The notes under the pieces are model-generated. The model was not told the origin of the DNA. It was given only the letters and a program-made list of their open reading frames with translations, and searched no databases. A stretch of 64,000 bases of DNA from Mesorhizobium australicum WSM2073. GTDB lineage: Bacteria > Pseudomonadota > Alphaproteobacteria > Rhizobiales > Rhizobiaceae. A program made the translations under genes and the position numbers. This document shows positions 42,825-51,805 of the stretch, one piece after another; positions within the stretch are counted from its first letter, which is position 1, and each line of letters opens with the position of its first letter. The stretch is from assembly GCF_000230995.2 (NCBI RefSeq), contig NC_019973.1, positions 2,804,001 through 2,868,000 on the forward strand, written 5' to 3'.

Positions 42825-42908
42825 GCCTTCCGGAAGGCTTCAGGGTTGCCGAGACAGCCCGGGACGGGCTGGTCCATCCCGAGATTTTTTCGAGGGAGGG
42901 CGCGCTTA
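42825..42908. other. Probable origin of transfer (oriT)
   Basis: The traC-traA divergent gap holds a perfect 14-bp palindrome GCCTTCCGGAAGGC (42825-42838) and, on the minus strand at 42908-42897, TAAGCGCGCCCT. The latter differs at one base from TAAGTGCGCCCT, the RSF1010/IncQ-type nic core used by MOBQ relaxases. Placement between traC and traA is where oriT lies in Ti/Sym plasmids. Confidence 0.65.
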
Positions 42909-42954
42909 TACGTCGTGCCGACGTACGCTTTGCCGTGCAAATGATCCTGTCGCG

Positions 42955-45900
42955 ATGGCGATCTATCATCTTCACGTCAAGGTCATTGGCCGCAAGGCTG
43001 GGAGCAGTGCCGTGGCATCCGCCGCCTACCGGTCGGCCTCGCGGTTGCGGGACGAGCGGATCGAGCGCAGCCATGACTTTTTAGCCAAGCGCGGTGTTGT
43101 CCATTCGGAGGTGATGCTGCCGGAGAATGCCCCGGAAGCCTGGAGCGACCGCGAACGGCTGTGGAACGATGTCGAAGTATTCGAGGTGCGCAAGGATGCC
43201 CAGCTGGCCCGCGAGGTCGAGTTCGCACTCCCGCGCGAATTGAGCCAAGCGCAAGGCATCGAACTGGCGCGCGACTTCGTGCAAGCCGAGTTTGTCAGCC
43301 GGGGCATGGTCGCCGACCTCAATGTGCACTGGGATAGCGCAGAGGATGGCAGTCGAAAACCCCATGCCCATGTCATGCTCACCATGAGGTCCGTGGATGA
43401 GAACGGTTTTGGTGCAAAGATGCGCGATTGGAACCGTACCGAGATGGTCGAGCGCTGGCGTGAGCGATGGGCGGAGCTTGCCAATGCGCGGCTTGCCGAA
43501 CTCGACATCGATACCCGCATCGATCATCGCAGTCTGGAGGCGCAGGGCATTGCCCTGGAGCCGCAAACTCAGATCGGTGCCCCGGCACAACGCATTGAGA
43601 ACGGCGGCCTCGACGCTGCCGGTATTGAAGCAGATCGCGCCGAACTGCATCGCGAGATCGCGCGCAACAATGGCGCGCGCATCATCGCCGATCCATCCGT
43701 GGCGCTGGATGCCATCACGCATCAGCAATCGACCTTCACCCGAAAAGACATAGCGAAGTTTGCGCATCGCCACAGCGACGGAATGGAGCAGTTCAACGAG
43801 GTCATGGGAGCCATCGGCAACGCGCCTGATCTGATCGAACTCGGCAAGGATGGACGCGGCGACGATCGCTTCACCACGCGGCAGATGATCGAGACCGAAC
43901 AGCGACTGCATCGCGCGGCGGAACGCGTGGCCGGGGCGGAGCGCCATGCGGTGAGTGACGCACATCGCGAGACAGCTTTGGCGCGGGCAGCGCAACGCGG
44001 GCTTATCCTTTCGGGCGAGCAGACCGATGCGCTTGCGCATATCACCGATGGTCGCGGTCTTGGTGTCGTTGTCGGTTTCGCCGGAACCGGCAAGAGCGCC
44101 ATGCTGGGCGTTGCGCGGCAGGCATGGGCAGCAGCAGGTTATGACGTTCGAGGTGCGGCCCTTTCCGGTATTGCGGCCGAGAATCTCGAAATTGGGTCAG
44201 GCATCTCGACGCGCACCATCGCCAGCATGGAACACAGTTGGGGACAGGGCAGTGATCTGCTCACCGCTCGCGATGTCCTGGTGATCGACGAGGCCGGCAT
44301 GGTCGGCACGCGCCAGTTGGAGCGCGTGCTTTCCCATGCGGCCAATCTTGGCGCAAAAATCGTGTTGGTTGGGGATCCCCAGCAGTTGCAGGCGATCGAA
44401 GCGGGTGCTGCATTCCGCTCGATCCACAAGCGCCACGGCGGCGTCGCAATCGGTCAGGTACGCCGGCAGCGCGAGGACTGGCAGCGGGACGCGACGCGCG
44501 ATCTGGCAACCGGCAGGATCGGCGCCGCGATCAGCGCCTATGACACACAAGGCATGGTGCATCAGGCCACGACGCGCGACGAGGCGCGCACCGATCTCGT
44601 CGAGCGCTGGGATCGCGACAGGCAGGCGCGGCCACAGGCAAGCCGGATCATTCTCACCCACACAAACGACGAAGTGCGCGCGCTGAACATGGCCGCGCGC
44701 GAGCGCATGCGCGCTGCCGGCGATCTCAGCGACGATGTTCAGATAGGCGTCGAACGCGGCGTGAGAATCTTCGCCAGCGGCGACCGTGTCATGTTCCTAC
44801 GCAACGAGCGCGGGCTCGGCGTCAAGAACGGCACGCTCGGCGTGATCGAAGAGGTCAGCACGCAGAGCATGACGGTGCAAACCGACCACGGCAGATCTGT
44901 GCGCTTTGACCTAAAAGATTATTCCCACATCGACCACGGCTATGCCGCGACCATCCACAAGGCACAGGGGATGACAGTCGACCGCACTCATATCCTGGCA
45001 ACACCCGGCATGGATGCGCATGGCAGCTATGTGGCTTTGTCGCGGCATCGAGATGGAATGGACCTCCATTACGGCAGCGACGACTTCGCGACCCGTGAAC
45101 GGCTTGCCCGCACGCTGTCACGCGACCGCGCCAAGGACATGGCTTCGGATTACGAGCAGATCGACCCGGCGCAAGCCTACGCCGAGAGGCGAGGCATCAC
45201 CTTCCGTGAGCGCGTGGTCGAGATCGTGCGCCGCGTCTTTCCGGAGAGGCTGCGCGACAGGATCGGCGAGCTGCTGGACGGATTGCGCTCGCCCGGAGAC
45301 ACCGAGCCTGGGCAGGACCATGGGCGCAGGCCTGGAAGGGAAGATGTTAGCGCGCAAACTGGAGATGCTCGCCGCGCGCCTGAAAGAGAGGCTTCCGCCA
45401 TGGGAACGCAGCGAGAAACCGATGCGCCGGTGGACACGGAGGCGGCGTTGCGCAGCGCTCGCACGAAGGCGCTTGTTCGTCACGCGCGTGCGCTCGACGC
45501 CGTCATGCGCACGGGAGATGCCGACGGGCAGGGGACTCCTGAGCAGTTGCGCGAATTGAGAGATGCGCGCAGCGCCTTCGAGAAGGTTCGGCCGCATGGC
45601 TGGCGCGATGCCGAAGCGGCCTACGTCAAGAACCCCGAGCTGGTTCGTGAAGCTGGAGCAGGCCGCGTCAACCGCATCGTGCTTGCTCTCCAGCTTGAGA
45701 CCGAAATCCGCGCCGGACCGGATACCGATCCCGGTCGCCGCGCCGACCGTTTCGTTGAACGCTGGCAAAAGCTCGAGCGCACGAGCCAGCGCCAGTACCA
45801 GGCCGGCGACATGTCCGCCTACAGGTCAACGCGGTCGGCCATGTCCGACATGGCCAAGAGCCTCGAACGCGATCCGCAGCTTGAATCCCTCCTTGCCAAT

Positions 45901-46002
45901 CACAAGAAGGCGCTTGGCATCGAAGTCGAGTCCGGCCGGCGTCTGGGTGTGGAACTCGCCTTCAATCAGGGCATCAGCGTGGGAAGGGGCATTGGCCTAT
46001 GA
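42955..46002 (+). CDS. traA: Conjugative relaxase-helicase TraA (MOBQ)
   Basis: Relaxase of 1015 residues that nicks oriT, stays bound to the 5' end and unwinds the strand for transfer. The MobA/MobL relaxase domain fills about 1-240: AIYHLHVKVIGR, Tyr25 in ASAAYRSASRL as likely nucleophile, and the HUH metal site DLNVHWD plus SRKPHAHVMLTMR (His137, His139). The RecD/TraI-like helicase has Walker A VVGFAGTGKSAML, Walker B VLVIDEAGMVGTRQL, motif III VLVGDPQQLQAI and the late motif IHKAQGMTVDRTHIL with YVALSRHRDGM. The C-terminal 200 residues are helical and charged. Slightly shorter than plasmid TraA (about 1100), but all motifs are intact. ATG at 42955. Confidence 0.95.
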   Translation: MAIYHLHVKVIGRKAGSSAVASAAYRSASRLRDERIERSHDFLAKRGVVHSEVMLPENAPEAWSDRERLWNDVEVFEVRKDAQLAREVEFALPRELSQAQGIELARDFVQAEFVSRGMVADLNVHWDSAEDGSRKPHAHVMLTMRSVDENGFGAKMRDWNRTEMVERWRERWAELANARLAELDIDTRIDHRSLEAQGIALEPQTQIGAPAQRIENGGLDAAGIEADRAELHREIARNNGARIIADPSVALDAITHQQSTFTRKDIAKFAHRHSDGMEQFNEVMGAIGNAPDLIELGKDGRGDDRFTTRQMIETEQRLHRAAERVAGAERHAVSDAHRETALARAAQRGLILSGEQTDALAHITDGRGLGVVVGFAGTGKSAMLGVARQAWAAAGYDVRGAALSGIAAENLEIGSGISTRTIASMEHSWGQGSDLLTARDVLVIDEAGMVGTRQLERVLSHAANLGAKIVLVGDPQQLQAIEAGAAFRSIHKRHGGVAIGQVRRQREDWQRDATRDLATGRIGAAISAYDTQGMVHQATTRDEARTDLVERWDRDRQARPQASRIILTHTNDEVRALNMAARERMRAAGDLSDDVQIGVERGVRIFASGDRVMFLRNERGLGVKNGTLGVIEEVSTQSMTVQTDHGRSVRFDLKDYSHIDHGYAATIHKAQGMTVDRTHILATPGMDAHGSYVALSRHRDGMDLHYGSDDFATRERLARTLSRDRAKDMASDYEQIDPAQAYAERRGITFRERVVEIVRRVFPERLRDRIGELLDGLRSPGDTEPGQDHGRRPGREDVSAQTGDARRAPEREASAMGTQRETDAPVDTEAALRSARTKALVRHARALDAVMRTGDADGQGTPEQLRELRDARSAFEKVRPHGWRDAEAAYVKNPELVREAGAGRVNRIVLALQLETEIRAGPDTDPGRRADRFVERWQKLERTSQRQYQAGDMSAYRSTRSAMSDMAKSLERDPQLESLLANHKKALGIEVESGRRLGVELAFNQGISVGRGIGL

Positions 46003-46131
46003 CAACCGGCCTATCCGCCGCCGTTGATACGCCACCGGCAGATGATATGACGAACCTGATTGCGCCCCGCATCGGTTCGTCCTGTCTGTCCCAGCGGATA
46101 CCAGCAACAATCATTGAGCAGCAGGCGCGTT

Positions 46132-46335
46132 ATGTCCGAACCGGATCGCATCATACGCCTCAAAACCGTTCTTCATCGGACCGGCCTGTCCCGTTCAACC
46201 CTCTATCGCAAGATCGCAGAAGGCACGTTCCCGGCTCAGATTAAGATCAGCATAAACGGGGCGGGCTGGCGGGAATCCGATGTCAATCGATGGATCGCCG
46301 ATCCTGTTGCATGGCTAAAAGAGCGTCAGTTCTGA
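46132..46335 (+). CDS. AlpA-family transcriptional regulator
   Basis: 67 residues from ATG 46132 inside a longer open frame. RIIRLKTVLHRTGLSRSTLY followed by RKIAEGTFPAQIKI and VNRWIADP is the standard AlpA/MerR-like helix-turn-helix with wing, a family encoded by phages and integrative elements that often activates excision genes. It lies 130 bases after traA on the same strand and may be cotranscribed. It overlaps the convergent Xre gene by 10 bases. Confidence 0.85.
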   Translation: MSEPDRIIRLKTVLHRTGLSRSTLYRKIAEGTFPAQIKISINGAGWRESDVNRWIADPVAWLKERQF

Positions 46336-46565
46336 TTGCGAGACAGACGAACGCCAGGGCCGCCGCCATTCTCTGGAATGAACTCTATCCCAGCAGCTTC
46401 GAGTGATAGCTTCAGTGCCTGCAGGATCGATTCAGATGCGGGTTTCGAACCACGTTCGAACTGCACGATAGTCCTCAAACTTACCTTGGATAAATCCGCC
46501 AGTTCCTGTTGAGAAATGTCGAGTAGCCCACGAGCCGCACGAATTTGGGCCGCACTTACCTTCAT
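46326..46565 (-). CDS. Xre-family helix-turn-helix regulator
   Basis: 79 residues, ATG at 46565. MKVSAAQIRAARGLLDISQQ and ELADLSKVSLRTIVQFERGS form a complete Xre/Cro HTH, then SILQALKLSLEAAGIEFIPE, GGGPGVRLS, a C-terminal ending very frequent in rhizobial Xre regulators. Probably a repressor acting on its own promoter and perhaps the divergent gene at 46685. Convergent with alpA. Confidence 0.88.
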   Translation of the reverse strand: MKVSAAQIRAARGLLDISQQELADLSKVSLRTIVQFERGSKPASESILQALKLSLEAAGIEFIPENGGGPGVRLSRNQN

Positions 46566-46622
46566 TGTTCAAATGCCCTGTTGCACAAAAAGCGCAAATA
46601 TGCTTGTTTTAGGAAGCAACCG

Positions 46623-46647
46623 TTGGAAGTGGTGCATCCGCTTCCAA
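46623..46647. promoter_or_regulatory. Inverted repeat between xre and the divergent gene
   Basis: TTGGAAG (46623-46629) and CTTCCAA (46641-46647) form a perfect inverted repeat with an 11-base spacer in the gap between divergent starts at 46565 and 46685. A natural operator candidate for the Xre regulator; function inferred. Confidence 0.45.
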
Positions 46648-46684
46648 CTGTCTGACCACGCCTAGGCTTTGCGGAGCTCGGATC

Positions 46685-47218
46685 ATGGCTGATTCCGACC
46701 ATAGCACGACTGTGCCTCCCGTCACGAATGGCAAAACTGCCAATGCATTGAACCGGTTGTCGGATGCAGATCCCGCGATTCTACTGCTACGAGATTGGTC
46801 GCGGGTGCAGCAAGTTTCTGGGGTCCTTTGCCGACTTCAACAACGTCTGGAGAGGCGCCTTCTCGATGCTCAAGGCTCGGAAACGATGGATAGGCAGGTC
46901 GCCTATTCGATCGCCTGCCAAGCGGAGGTTGAGGCCACAACTGTCGCTTTGAAGCTTCAGGATCGGCTACCGGCCGTACGGGCGCGGTCGCTTCTTGGCA
47001 TCGTTGCCAAGCTTGAGATCATCGCTGGTGCAGATCGCGATATCGACGACCCGACGGACTTTCCTTGGCCGCATATTGCCTCGGTTCTTGATGACCTGAA
47101 GGACATAGCCGGGAGCCTGCCGTTAGAACGGCTTCGGCGATCCGCCATTCACGAGGACTGTAGGCGCTATCAAGCGATGGGCGCCAATGTCGTCAAGTCT
47201 GCGAATCCAGAGCGCTAA
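46685..47218 (+). CDS. Hypothetical protein (177 aa)
   Basis: ATG at 46685 with GGAG ten bases upstream. Soluble, mostly helical: LLLRDWSRVQQVSGVLCRLQ, EVEATTVALKLQDRLPAVRA, IVAKLEIIAGADRDIDDPTD and FPWPHIASVLDDLKDIAG. Proteins of this type, with a helical N-terminal part and a WPHIxSVLxDL segment, occur as cargo of rhizobial integrative elements. No function assigned. Divergent from the Xre gene. Confidence 0.65.
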   Translation: MADSDHSTTVPPVTNGKTANALNRLSDADPAILLLRDWSRVQQVSGVLCRLQQRLERRLLDAQGSETMDRQVAYSIACQAEVEATTVALKLQDRLPAVRARSLLGIVAKLEIIAGADRDIDDPTDFPWPHIASVLDDLKDIAGSLPLERLRRSAIHEDCRRYQAMGANVVKSANPER

Positions 47219-47389
47219 CCTGCGTAAGGGTCGAAGAGGACGGCAGGGTACTAAGAACGAATGCCAGCTTGGCGGAACGTGGGTCACGGCGGAGGCGGGC
47301 AAATACAGCGGGAACGAGCATCAAATACCCGAACAGAAGGCGGCGCCGCAAAGCCGACGATAAACCGCAGCGAATGCAACGATCCGATG

Positions 47390-48178
47390 CTGTCGACACC
47401 GCAACCTTTCCAGGTGCCGATGTGAAGGAAGTCGGCCCCACCGTAGTGGTGACCTATGACTGCGAGCCCGACAGACACATAGCTTTTGCGGAGCGCATTG
47501 CCGACAAAATCTGGGACAATCGCGAGAATGTCCTCAACAAGTTCTACACGCCTAAAGAGTCGGCCGAGATTGCTCGCTGCTACATGGGTGAACGGCCGCT
47601 CATCATCGCTGACTACGCCGATAATCCGGGTGCCGGTGCGTATGGCGACGCCACCGCGCTTCTCGATGCGCTCTTGAAGGCGCGCGTCCAGAATGCGTGT
47701 TTTGGCCCAATGGTTGATGCCGGGACAGTTAACCAGCTATCCAATGCGAAGGATCGGTGATACCGTTTCCGTTTCCCTGGGCGGCAAGATGGACCCGCGC
47801 TTTGGCGGACCACCATTGCAGGTTGAGGCTAAGCTTTTGCGTCTAAGCGACGGAAAGCTTGTAGGCACCGGGCCGCAGTTGGGCGGGCTCCCATTCAGTT
47901 TTGGTCCCACGGCCGTCATCTCAGTCGGCGGAGTGAAGGTGCTCGTCGTCACTGAGCGCTCGCAGTTGCTGGATCAGGAGCAATTCCGAGCCTTTGGCAT
48001 AGAGCCGACGGCACACGACGTCATCGTTGTGAAATCCCAACAGCATTTCCGCGCGGACTTTGAATCCATCGCTGGAGGGATTATCGTCTGCGATTGCGGT
48101 GCCCTGTCGACGATGGACTACGCCAAAATGCCGTTCAGGAACGTGCCGCGGCCGATTTACCCGCTCGACAAATTCTAG
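47390..48178 (+). pseudogene. M81-family (MlrC, microcystinase C-like) C-terminal fragment, frameshifted
   Basis: Remnant of an M81 family protein. The first frame carries GPTVVVTYDCEPDRHIAFAE, MGERPLIIADYADNPGAGAY and DATALLDALLKARVQNACFG then PMVDAGTVNQLSNAK. One extra base near 47743 shifts the frame to IGDTVSVSLGGKMDPRFGGP, GVKVLVVTERSQLLDQEQF and VVKSQQHFRADFESIAGGII, ending DYAKMPFRNVPRPIYPLD plus two. This is the usual C-terminus. The N-terminal zinc-binding domain (about 290 residues) is absent. So 5' truncation plus frameshift; not functional. It lies just before the arginine-catabolism genes. Confidence 0.8.
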
Positions 48179-48211
48179 TGCGAGAACAAGGGACGATCCC
48201 GAGCGCCGGTA

Positions 48212-48652
48212 CTATGTTAGGCGTGCTCGCGTCGTGCGCGGCGTAGCTAGCAGAAGGCTGGTTTCGCTCCCGGTTATGCCGCCAATCAGGCGGATGCGGC
48301 GCAGCACCGCATCGAATTCAGTCAGCGAGGCGGTTCCAAGTTCGACAACCAAATCCCAGCGGCCGTTGGTGGTATGGATAGTGGACACTTCGGGAAACCC
48401 GCCCAGTGCCCTGACGACGCGGTCGGCGGCATGCCCCTCAATTTCAATGAGCATGATACCGCGAATGCGTTGATCGACGGCGTCCGCGCGCAGCACCACC
48501 GTGTAGCCGATGATGTCGCCGGATCGTTCCAGCCGCTCCATGCGCGCCCTGACCGTGGCGCGCGAGACGCCGAGATCGACGGCAAGATCAGACACGCTGC
48601 GCCTGGCGTCATGCCGAAGCAGTGTCACAAGGCGTTCGTCGAGTGCGTCCAT
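48212..48652 (-). CDS. Lrp/AsnC-family regulator
   Basis: 146 residues from ATG 48652; the frame is open to 48706 but the longer N-terminus is not family-like. The DNA-binding part is LDERLVTLLRHDARRSVSDL, AVDLGVSRATVRARMERLER and IGYTVVL. The RAM ligand domain has GIMLIEIEGHAADRVVRALG, VSTIHTTNGRWDLVVELGTA and FDAVLRRIRLIGGITGSETS. It is divergent from the arginase-ocd operon and is the likely arginine- or ornithine-responsive activator, as with many PutR/ArgP-like Lrp regulators beside such genes (inference). Confidence 0.9.
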   Translation of the reverse strand: MDALDERLVTLLRHDARRSVSDLAVDLGVSRATVRARMERLERSGDIIGYTVVLRADAVDQRIRGIMLIEIEGHAADRVVRALGGFPEVSTIHTTNGRWDLVVELGTASLTEFDAVLRRIRLIGGITGSETSLLLATPRTTRARLT

Positions 48653-48787
48653 TGAGGTACCATTTTGATCAATTTCGCTGCCATTAAGATAAATAATGCA
48701 TTTCAAGTTGCCAATTCACCTTCTTCATATCGCCGGCTCACCGTCGTCTCATCCCGGCCATTCGAAACTTGGTCGTTGGGGAAAACA

Positions 48788-49720
48788 ATGCGTTGCAAAA
48801 TCGTCGGGGCGCCAGTGCAAGATGGCGCTGGCAGGATGGGATGCGAGATGGGGCCGAGCGCGCTCAGGACCGCCGGGCTGCCCGAGGTGCTGGCCGGCCT
48901 TGGCCATATCGTCGAGGATCTGAGCGCCGTCCAGCCGCTTCCGGCAAGGCGCGTCGTGCATGGAAATCTGGCGCTGAAGGCCCTGCCCGAAATATCGGCG
49001 TGGACATTTGCCATCGCCGAAGCCGCCTATGCCGCAAGCGAGGACGCCATGCCGATCTTTCTGGGTGGCGATCATTCGATCTCGGCCGGGACCATCGCAG
49101 GCCTCGCGCGCCGGGCCGCCGAAACCGGACGTCCGCTGTTCGTATTGTGGCTCGACGCGCATCCAGATTTCCACACGCTCGACACCACCGCCAGCGGCAA
49201 TCTGCATGGTGTTCCGCTCGCTTACGCCAGTGGTCAGCCCGGTTTTGGGGGCTATTTTCCGGATCTGCCGGCAGCGGTCGATCCCAAGCGTATCTGCACC
49301 ATGGGCCTGCGCAGTGTCGACCCGGCTGAGCGAACGGCGCTCAATGAGGCCGGAGTAACCGTGCACGACATGCGCGCCATCGACGAGCATGGCATCGCTC
49401 CGCTGCTGCGCGCTTTCCTGGCGCGCGTGTCGGCGGAAGACGGCCTGCTGCATGTCAGCCTTGATGTCGACTTCCTCGACCCGTCGATCGCTCCGGCAGT
49501 CGGCACCACCGTTCCTGGCGGCGCGACTTTCCGCGAGGCGCATCTGATAATGGAGATGCTGTCCGACAGCGGTCTCGTCTCAAGCCTGGACCTTGTCGAG
49601 CTCAATCCCTTTCTGGACGAGCGTGGCCGCACCGCGACGCTGATGGTCGACCTGACGGCCAGCCTGATGGGCCGCCGCATCATGGACCGCCCCACCCGCA
49701 GCCATTCCGGGAGCTTTTGA
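48788..49720 (+). CDS. Arginase
   Basis: Hydrolyses L-arginine to ornithine and urea with two Mn ions. 310 residues from ATG 48788, typical bacterial length. Metal motifs intact: MPIFLGGDHSISAGTI, FVLWLDAHPDFHTLDTTASG followed by NLHGVPL, and LHVSLDVDFLDPSIAPAVGT. The C-terminal LVELNPFLDERGRTATLMVD is typical. Two bases separate its stop from the ocd start, so the two work in series: arginine to ornithine to proline. Regulated presumably by the divergent Lrp-type gene. Confidence 0.93.
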   Translation: MRCKIVGAPVQDGAGRMGCEMGPSALRTAGLPEVLAGLGHIVEDLSAVQPLPARRVVHGNLALKALPEISAWTFAIAEAAYAASEDAMPIFLGGDHSISAGTIAGLARRAAETGRPLFVLWLDAHPDFHTLDTTASGNLHGVPLAYASGQPGFGGYFPDLPAAVDPKRICTMGLRSVDPAERTALNEAGVTVHDMRAIDEHGIAPLLRAFLARVSAEDGLLHVSLDVDFLDPSIAPAVGTTVPGGATFREAHLIMEMLSDSGLVSSLDLVELNPFLDERGRTATLMVDLTASLMGRRIMDRPTRSHSGSF

Positions 49721-49722
49721 TC

Positions 49723-50778
49723 ATGAACACGACGAAGCTGAACGTCGTCCCCTTCGTCAGTGTCGACCGCATGATGAAGCTGGTGATCGCCATCGGTGTC
49801 GAGCGCTTCCTGACCGAGCTCGCCAGCTACATCGAGGAAGATTTCCGTCGCTGGGAACTGTTCGACAAGACGCCTCGCATCGCCTCGCATAGCCATGACG
49901 GCGTCATCGAGCTGATGCCGACAAGCGATGGGCGCCTCTACGGCTTCAAATATGTCAACGGCCATCCGAAGAACATGCGCCAGGGCCTGCAGACGGTGAC
50001 GGCCTTCGGCGTGCTCGCCGATGTCGGCAACGGCTACCCGATGCTGCTCACCGAGATGACCATCCTGACCGCGCTTCGCACCGCTGCCACGTCCGCGGTC
50101 GCCGCGAAATATCTGGCGCCGAGCGGCGCGCGCACCATGGCCATCATCGGCAATGGGGCCCAATCTGAATTCCAGGCGATCGCCTTTAAGGCGCTGACCG
50201 GCATGGATCGGCTCAGGCTCTATGACCTCGACCGGTCCGCCTCGCTGAAATCTGCGAAGAACCTGGCCGGGATGGGCTTCGACATCACCATCTGTGGGAG
50301 TGCACAGGAGGCGGTTGAAGGTGTCGGGACTATCACGACCGTTACCGCCGACAAGCAGAACGCCACCATTCTCACAGATAACATGGTAGGGTCCGGCGTC
50401 CACATCAATGCCGTCGGTGGCGATTGCCCCGGCAAGACTGAACTGCACAAGGACATCCTGCTGCGCTCTGACATTTTCGTCGAGTTTCCGCCACAAACCC
50501 GCATCGAGGGCGAAATCCAGCAACTGGATTCCACTCATCCCGTCACCGAACTCTGGCAAGTGATCGCTGCCAAGGCGCAAGGTCGGCGAGACGCCAAGCA
50601 GATCACGCTCTTCGATTCCGTCGGCTTTGCGATCGAGGATTTCTCGGCACTGCGATATGTTCGCGATCAACTGCAGGCGACCGGCCTCTATGAGGAGCTC
50701 GATCTGCTGGCCGACCCCGACGAGCCGCGCGACCTCTTTGGCATGCTGCTGAGGGCGGCCCTGCAGCCGGCAGCTTAA
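49723..50778 (+). CDS. ocd: Ornithine cyclodeaminase
   Basis: NAD-dependent enzyme converting ornithine to proline and ammonia. 351 residues from ATG 49723. Mu-crystallin/OCD features are YGFKYVNGHPKNMRQGLQTV (substrate Lys and ring pocket), LTALRTAATSAVAAKYLAPS, the NAD fold TMAIIGNGAQSEFQAIAFKA, VGSGVHINAVGGDCPGKTEL (catalytic Asp) and QITLFDSVGFAIEDFSALRY. Coupled to arginase. A decayed copy of its last 90 codons lies at 58497-58765, 8 kb away. Confidence 0.94.
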   Translation: MNTTKLNVVPFVSVDRMMKLVIAIGVERFLTELASYIEEDFRRWELFDKTPRIASHSHDGVIELMPTSDGRLYGFKYVNGHPKNMRQGLQTVTAFGVLADVGNGYPMLLTEMTILTALRTAATSAVAAKYLAPSGARTMAIIGNGAQSEFQAIAFKALTGMDRLRLYDLDRSASLKSAKNLAGMGFDITICGSAQEAVEGVGTITTVTADKQNATILTDNMVGSGVHINAVGGDCPGKTELHKDILLRSDIFVEFPPQTRIEGEIQQLDSTHPVTELWQVIAAKAQGRRDAKQITLFDSVGFAIEDFSALRYVRDQLQATGLYEELDLLADPDEPRDLFGMLLRAALQPAA

Positions 50779-50830
50779 TGAATCGGCCGAGCTAACGGAG
50801 ATCGGTGACCGCGCTCATTGGTGTTTTACC

Positions 50831-51763
50831 TTAGAAAGAGACCTTGTCGCCGCCCTTGAGCTGCAGGATCCGCCGCGCCTCGTCGGGGGTGGCGATGGAG
50901 GCGCCGAGCCCCTCGATGATCTGGCGCACCTTGTTCACTTGCTCGGCGTTGGATCTTGCCAGCTGGCCCTTGCCGATCCACAGCGAGTCCTCCAGCCCGA
51001 CGCGCACATTGCCGCCCAGCGCTATGGCCTGCGTGGCGATCGGCAACTGGCTGCGGCCGGCGCCCAGCACGGACCAATGATAGTCATTGCCGAACAGGCG
51101 GTCGGCGGTGCGCTTCATATGCGCGACGTCCTCCGGATGGCTGGCGATGCCGCCCAGTATGCCGAACACGCTCTGGACGAAGAACGGTGCCTTGACCAGG
51201 CCGCGCTCGACGAAGTGGGCAAGCGTATAGAGATGGCCGATGTCGTAACACTCGATTTCAAAACGAGTGCCGCTTTCCGCGCAGGTGCGCAGGATGTGCT
51301 CGATGTCACCAAAGGTGTTGCGGAAGATGCGGTCGCGGGAGCCTTCGAGATAAGGGCGCTCCCAATCATGCTCGAAGGTCTGGAAGCGCTCCAGCATCGG
51401 ATAGAGACCAAAATTCATGGAGCCCATATTCAGCGAGGCGACTTCCGGCGCGAAGGTCGCGGCCGGCTTGACCCGCTCCTCGACGCTCATCGTCGCGGCG
51501 CCGCCGGTGGTGATGTTGATGACGCAATTGGAGCGCTGCTTGATCACCTTCAAGAAAGGCGCAAAGGCCTCGGTCGACTGGTCGGGCCGGCCGTCGGCGG
51601 GATTGCGCGCATGCAGGTGTACGATGGCTGCACCAGCCTCGGCCGCCCCGATCGCGGCGTCGGCGATCTCTTGCGCGCTCACCGGCAGATGCGGCGACAT
51701 TGACGGCGTATGGATCGAGCCGGTGACCGCGCAGGTGATGATGATCTTGTTCTGGTTCGCCAC
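50831..51763 (-). CDS. BKACE-family (3-keto-5-aminohexanoate cleavage-like) enzyme
   Basis: Zinc-dependent Claisen-type cleavage enzyme that condenses a beta-keto acid with acetyl-CoA. About 310 residues from GTG 51763 (AAAGGACGAGG upstream); an in-frame GTG at 51799 is less likely. Motifs are KIIITCAVTGSIHTPSMSPH, AGAAIVHLHARNPADGRPDQ (zinc His pair and Arg), VINITTGGAATMSVEERV, RFEIECYDIGHLYTLAHFVE (zinc Glu) and GGNVRVGLEDSLWIGKGQLA with the conserved GLEDS. It is the last gene of the minus-strand importer operon, 42 bases after a permease, which suggests its substrate derives from the imported compound. Confidence 0.9.
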   Translation of the reverse strand: MANQNKIIITCAVTGSIHTPSMSPHLPVSAQEIADAAIGAAEAGAAIVHLHARNPADGRPDQSTEAFAPFLKVIKQRSNCVINITTGGAATMSVEERVKPAATFAPEVASLNMGSMNFGLYPMLERFQTFEHDWERPYLEGSRDRIFRNTFGDIEHILRTCAESGTRFEIECYDIGHLYTLAHFVERGLVKAPFFVQSVFGILGGIASHPEDVAHMKRTADRLFGNDYHWSVLGAGRSQLPIATQAIALGGNVRVGLEDSLWIGKGQLARSNAEQVNKVRQIIEGLGASIATPDEARRILQLKGGDKVSF

Positions 51764-51805
51764 TTGAAGATATCCTCGTCCTTTGAGCGCTTGGTTCACC
51801 GCGCC

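Noticed and set aside
45999..46244. 81-codon frame overlapping the traA stop by ATGA
   Set aside because: The coupling is attractive, but the product is low complexity (Ser/Arg/Pro) and its second half overlaps the well-supported alpA gene in another frame.
47390..48178. Intact MlrC-type peptidase with programmed frameshift
   Set aside because: The N-terminal zinc domain is absent, so a frameshift alone would not restore function.
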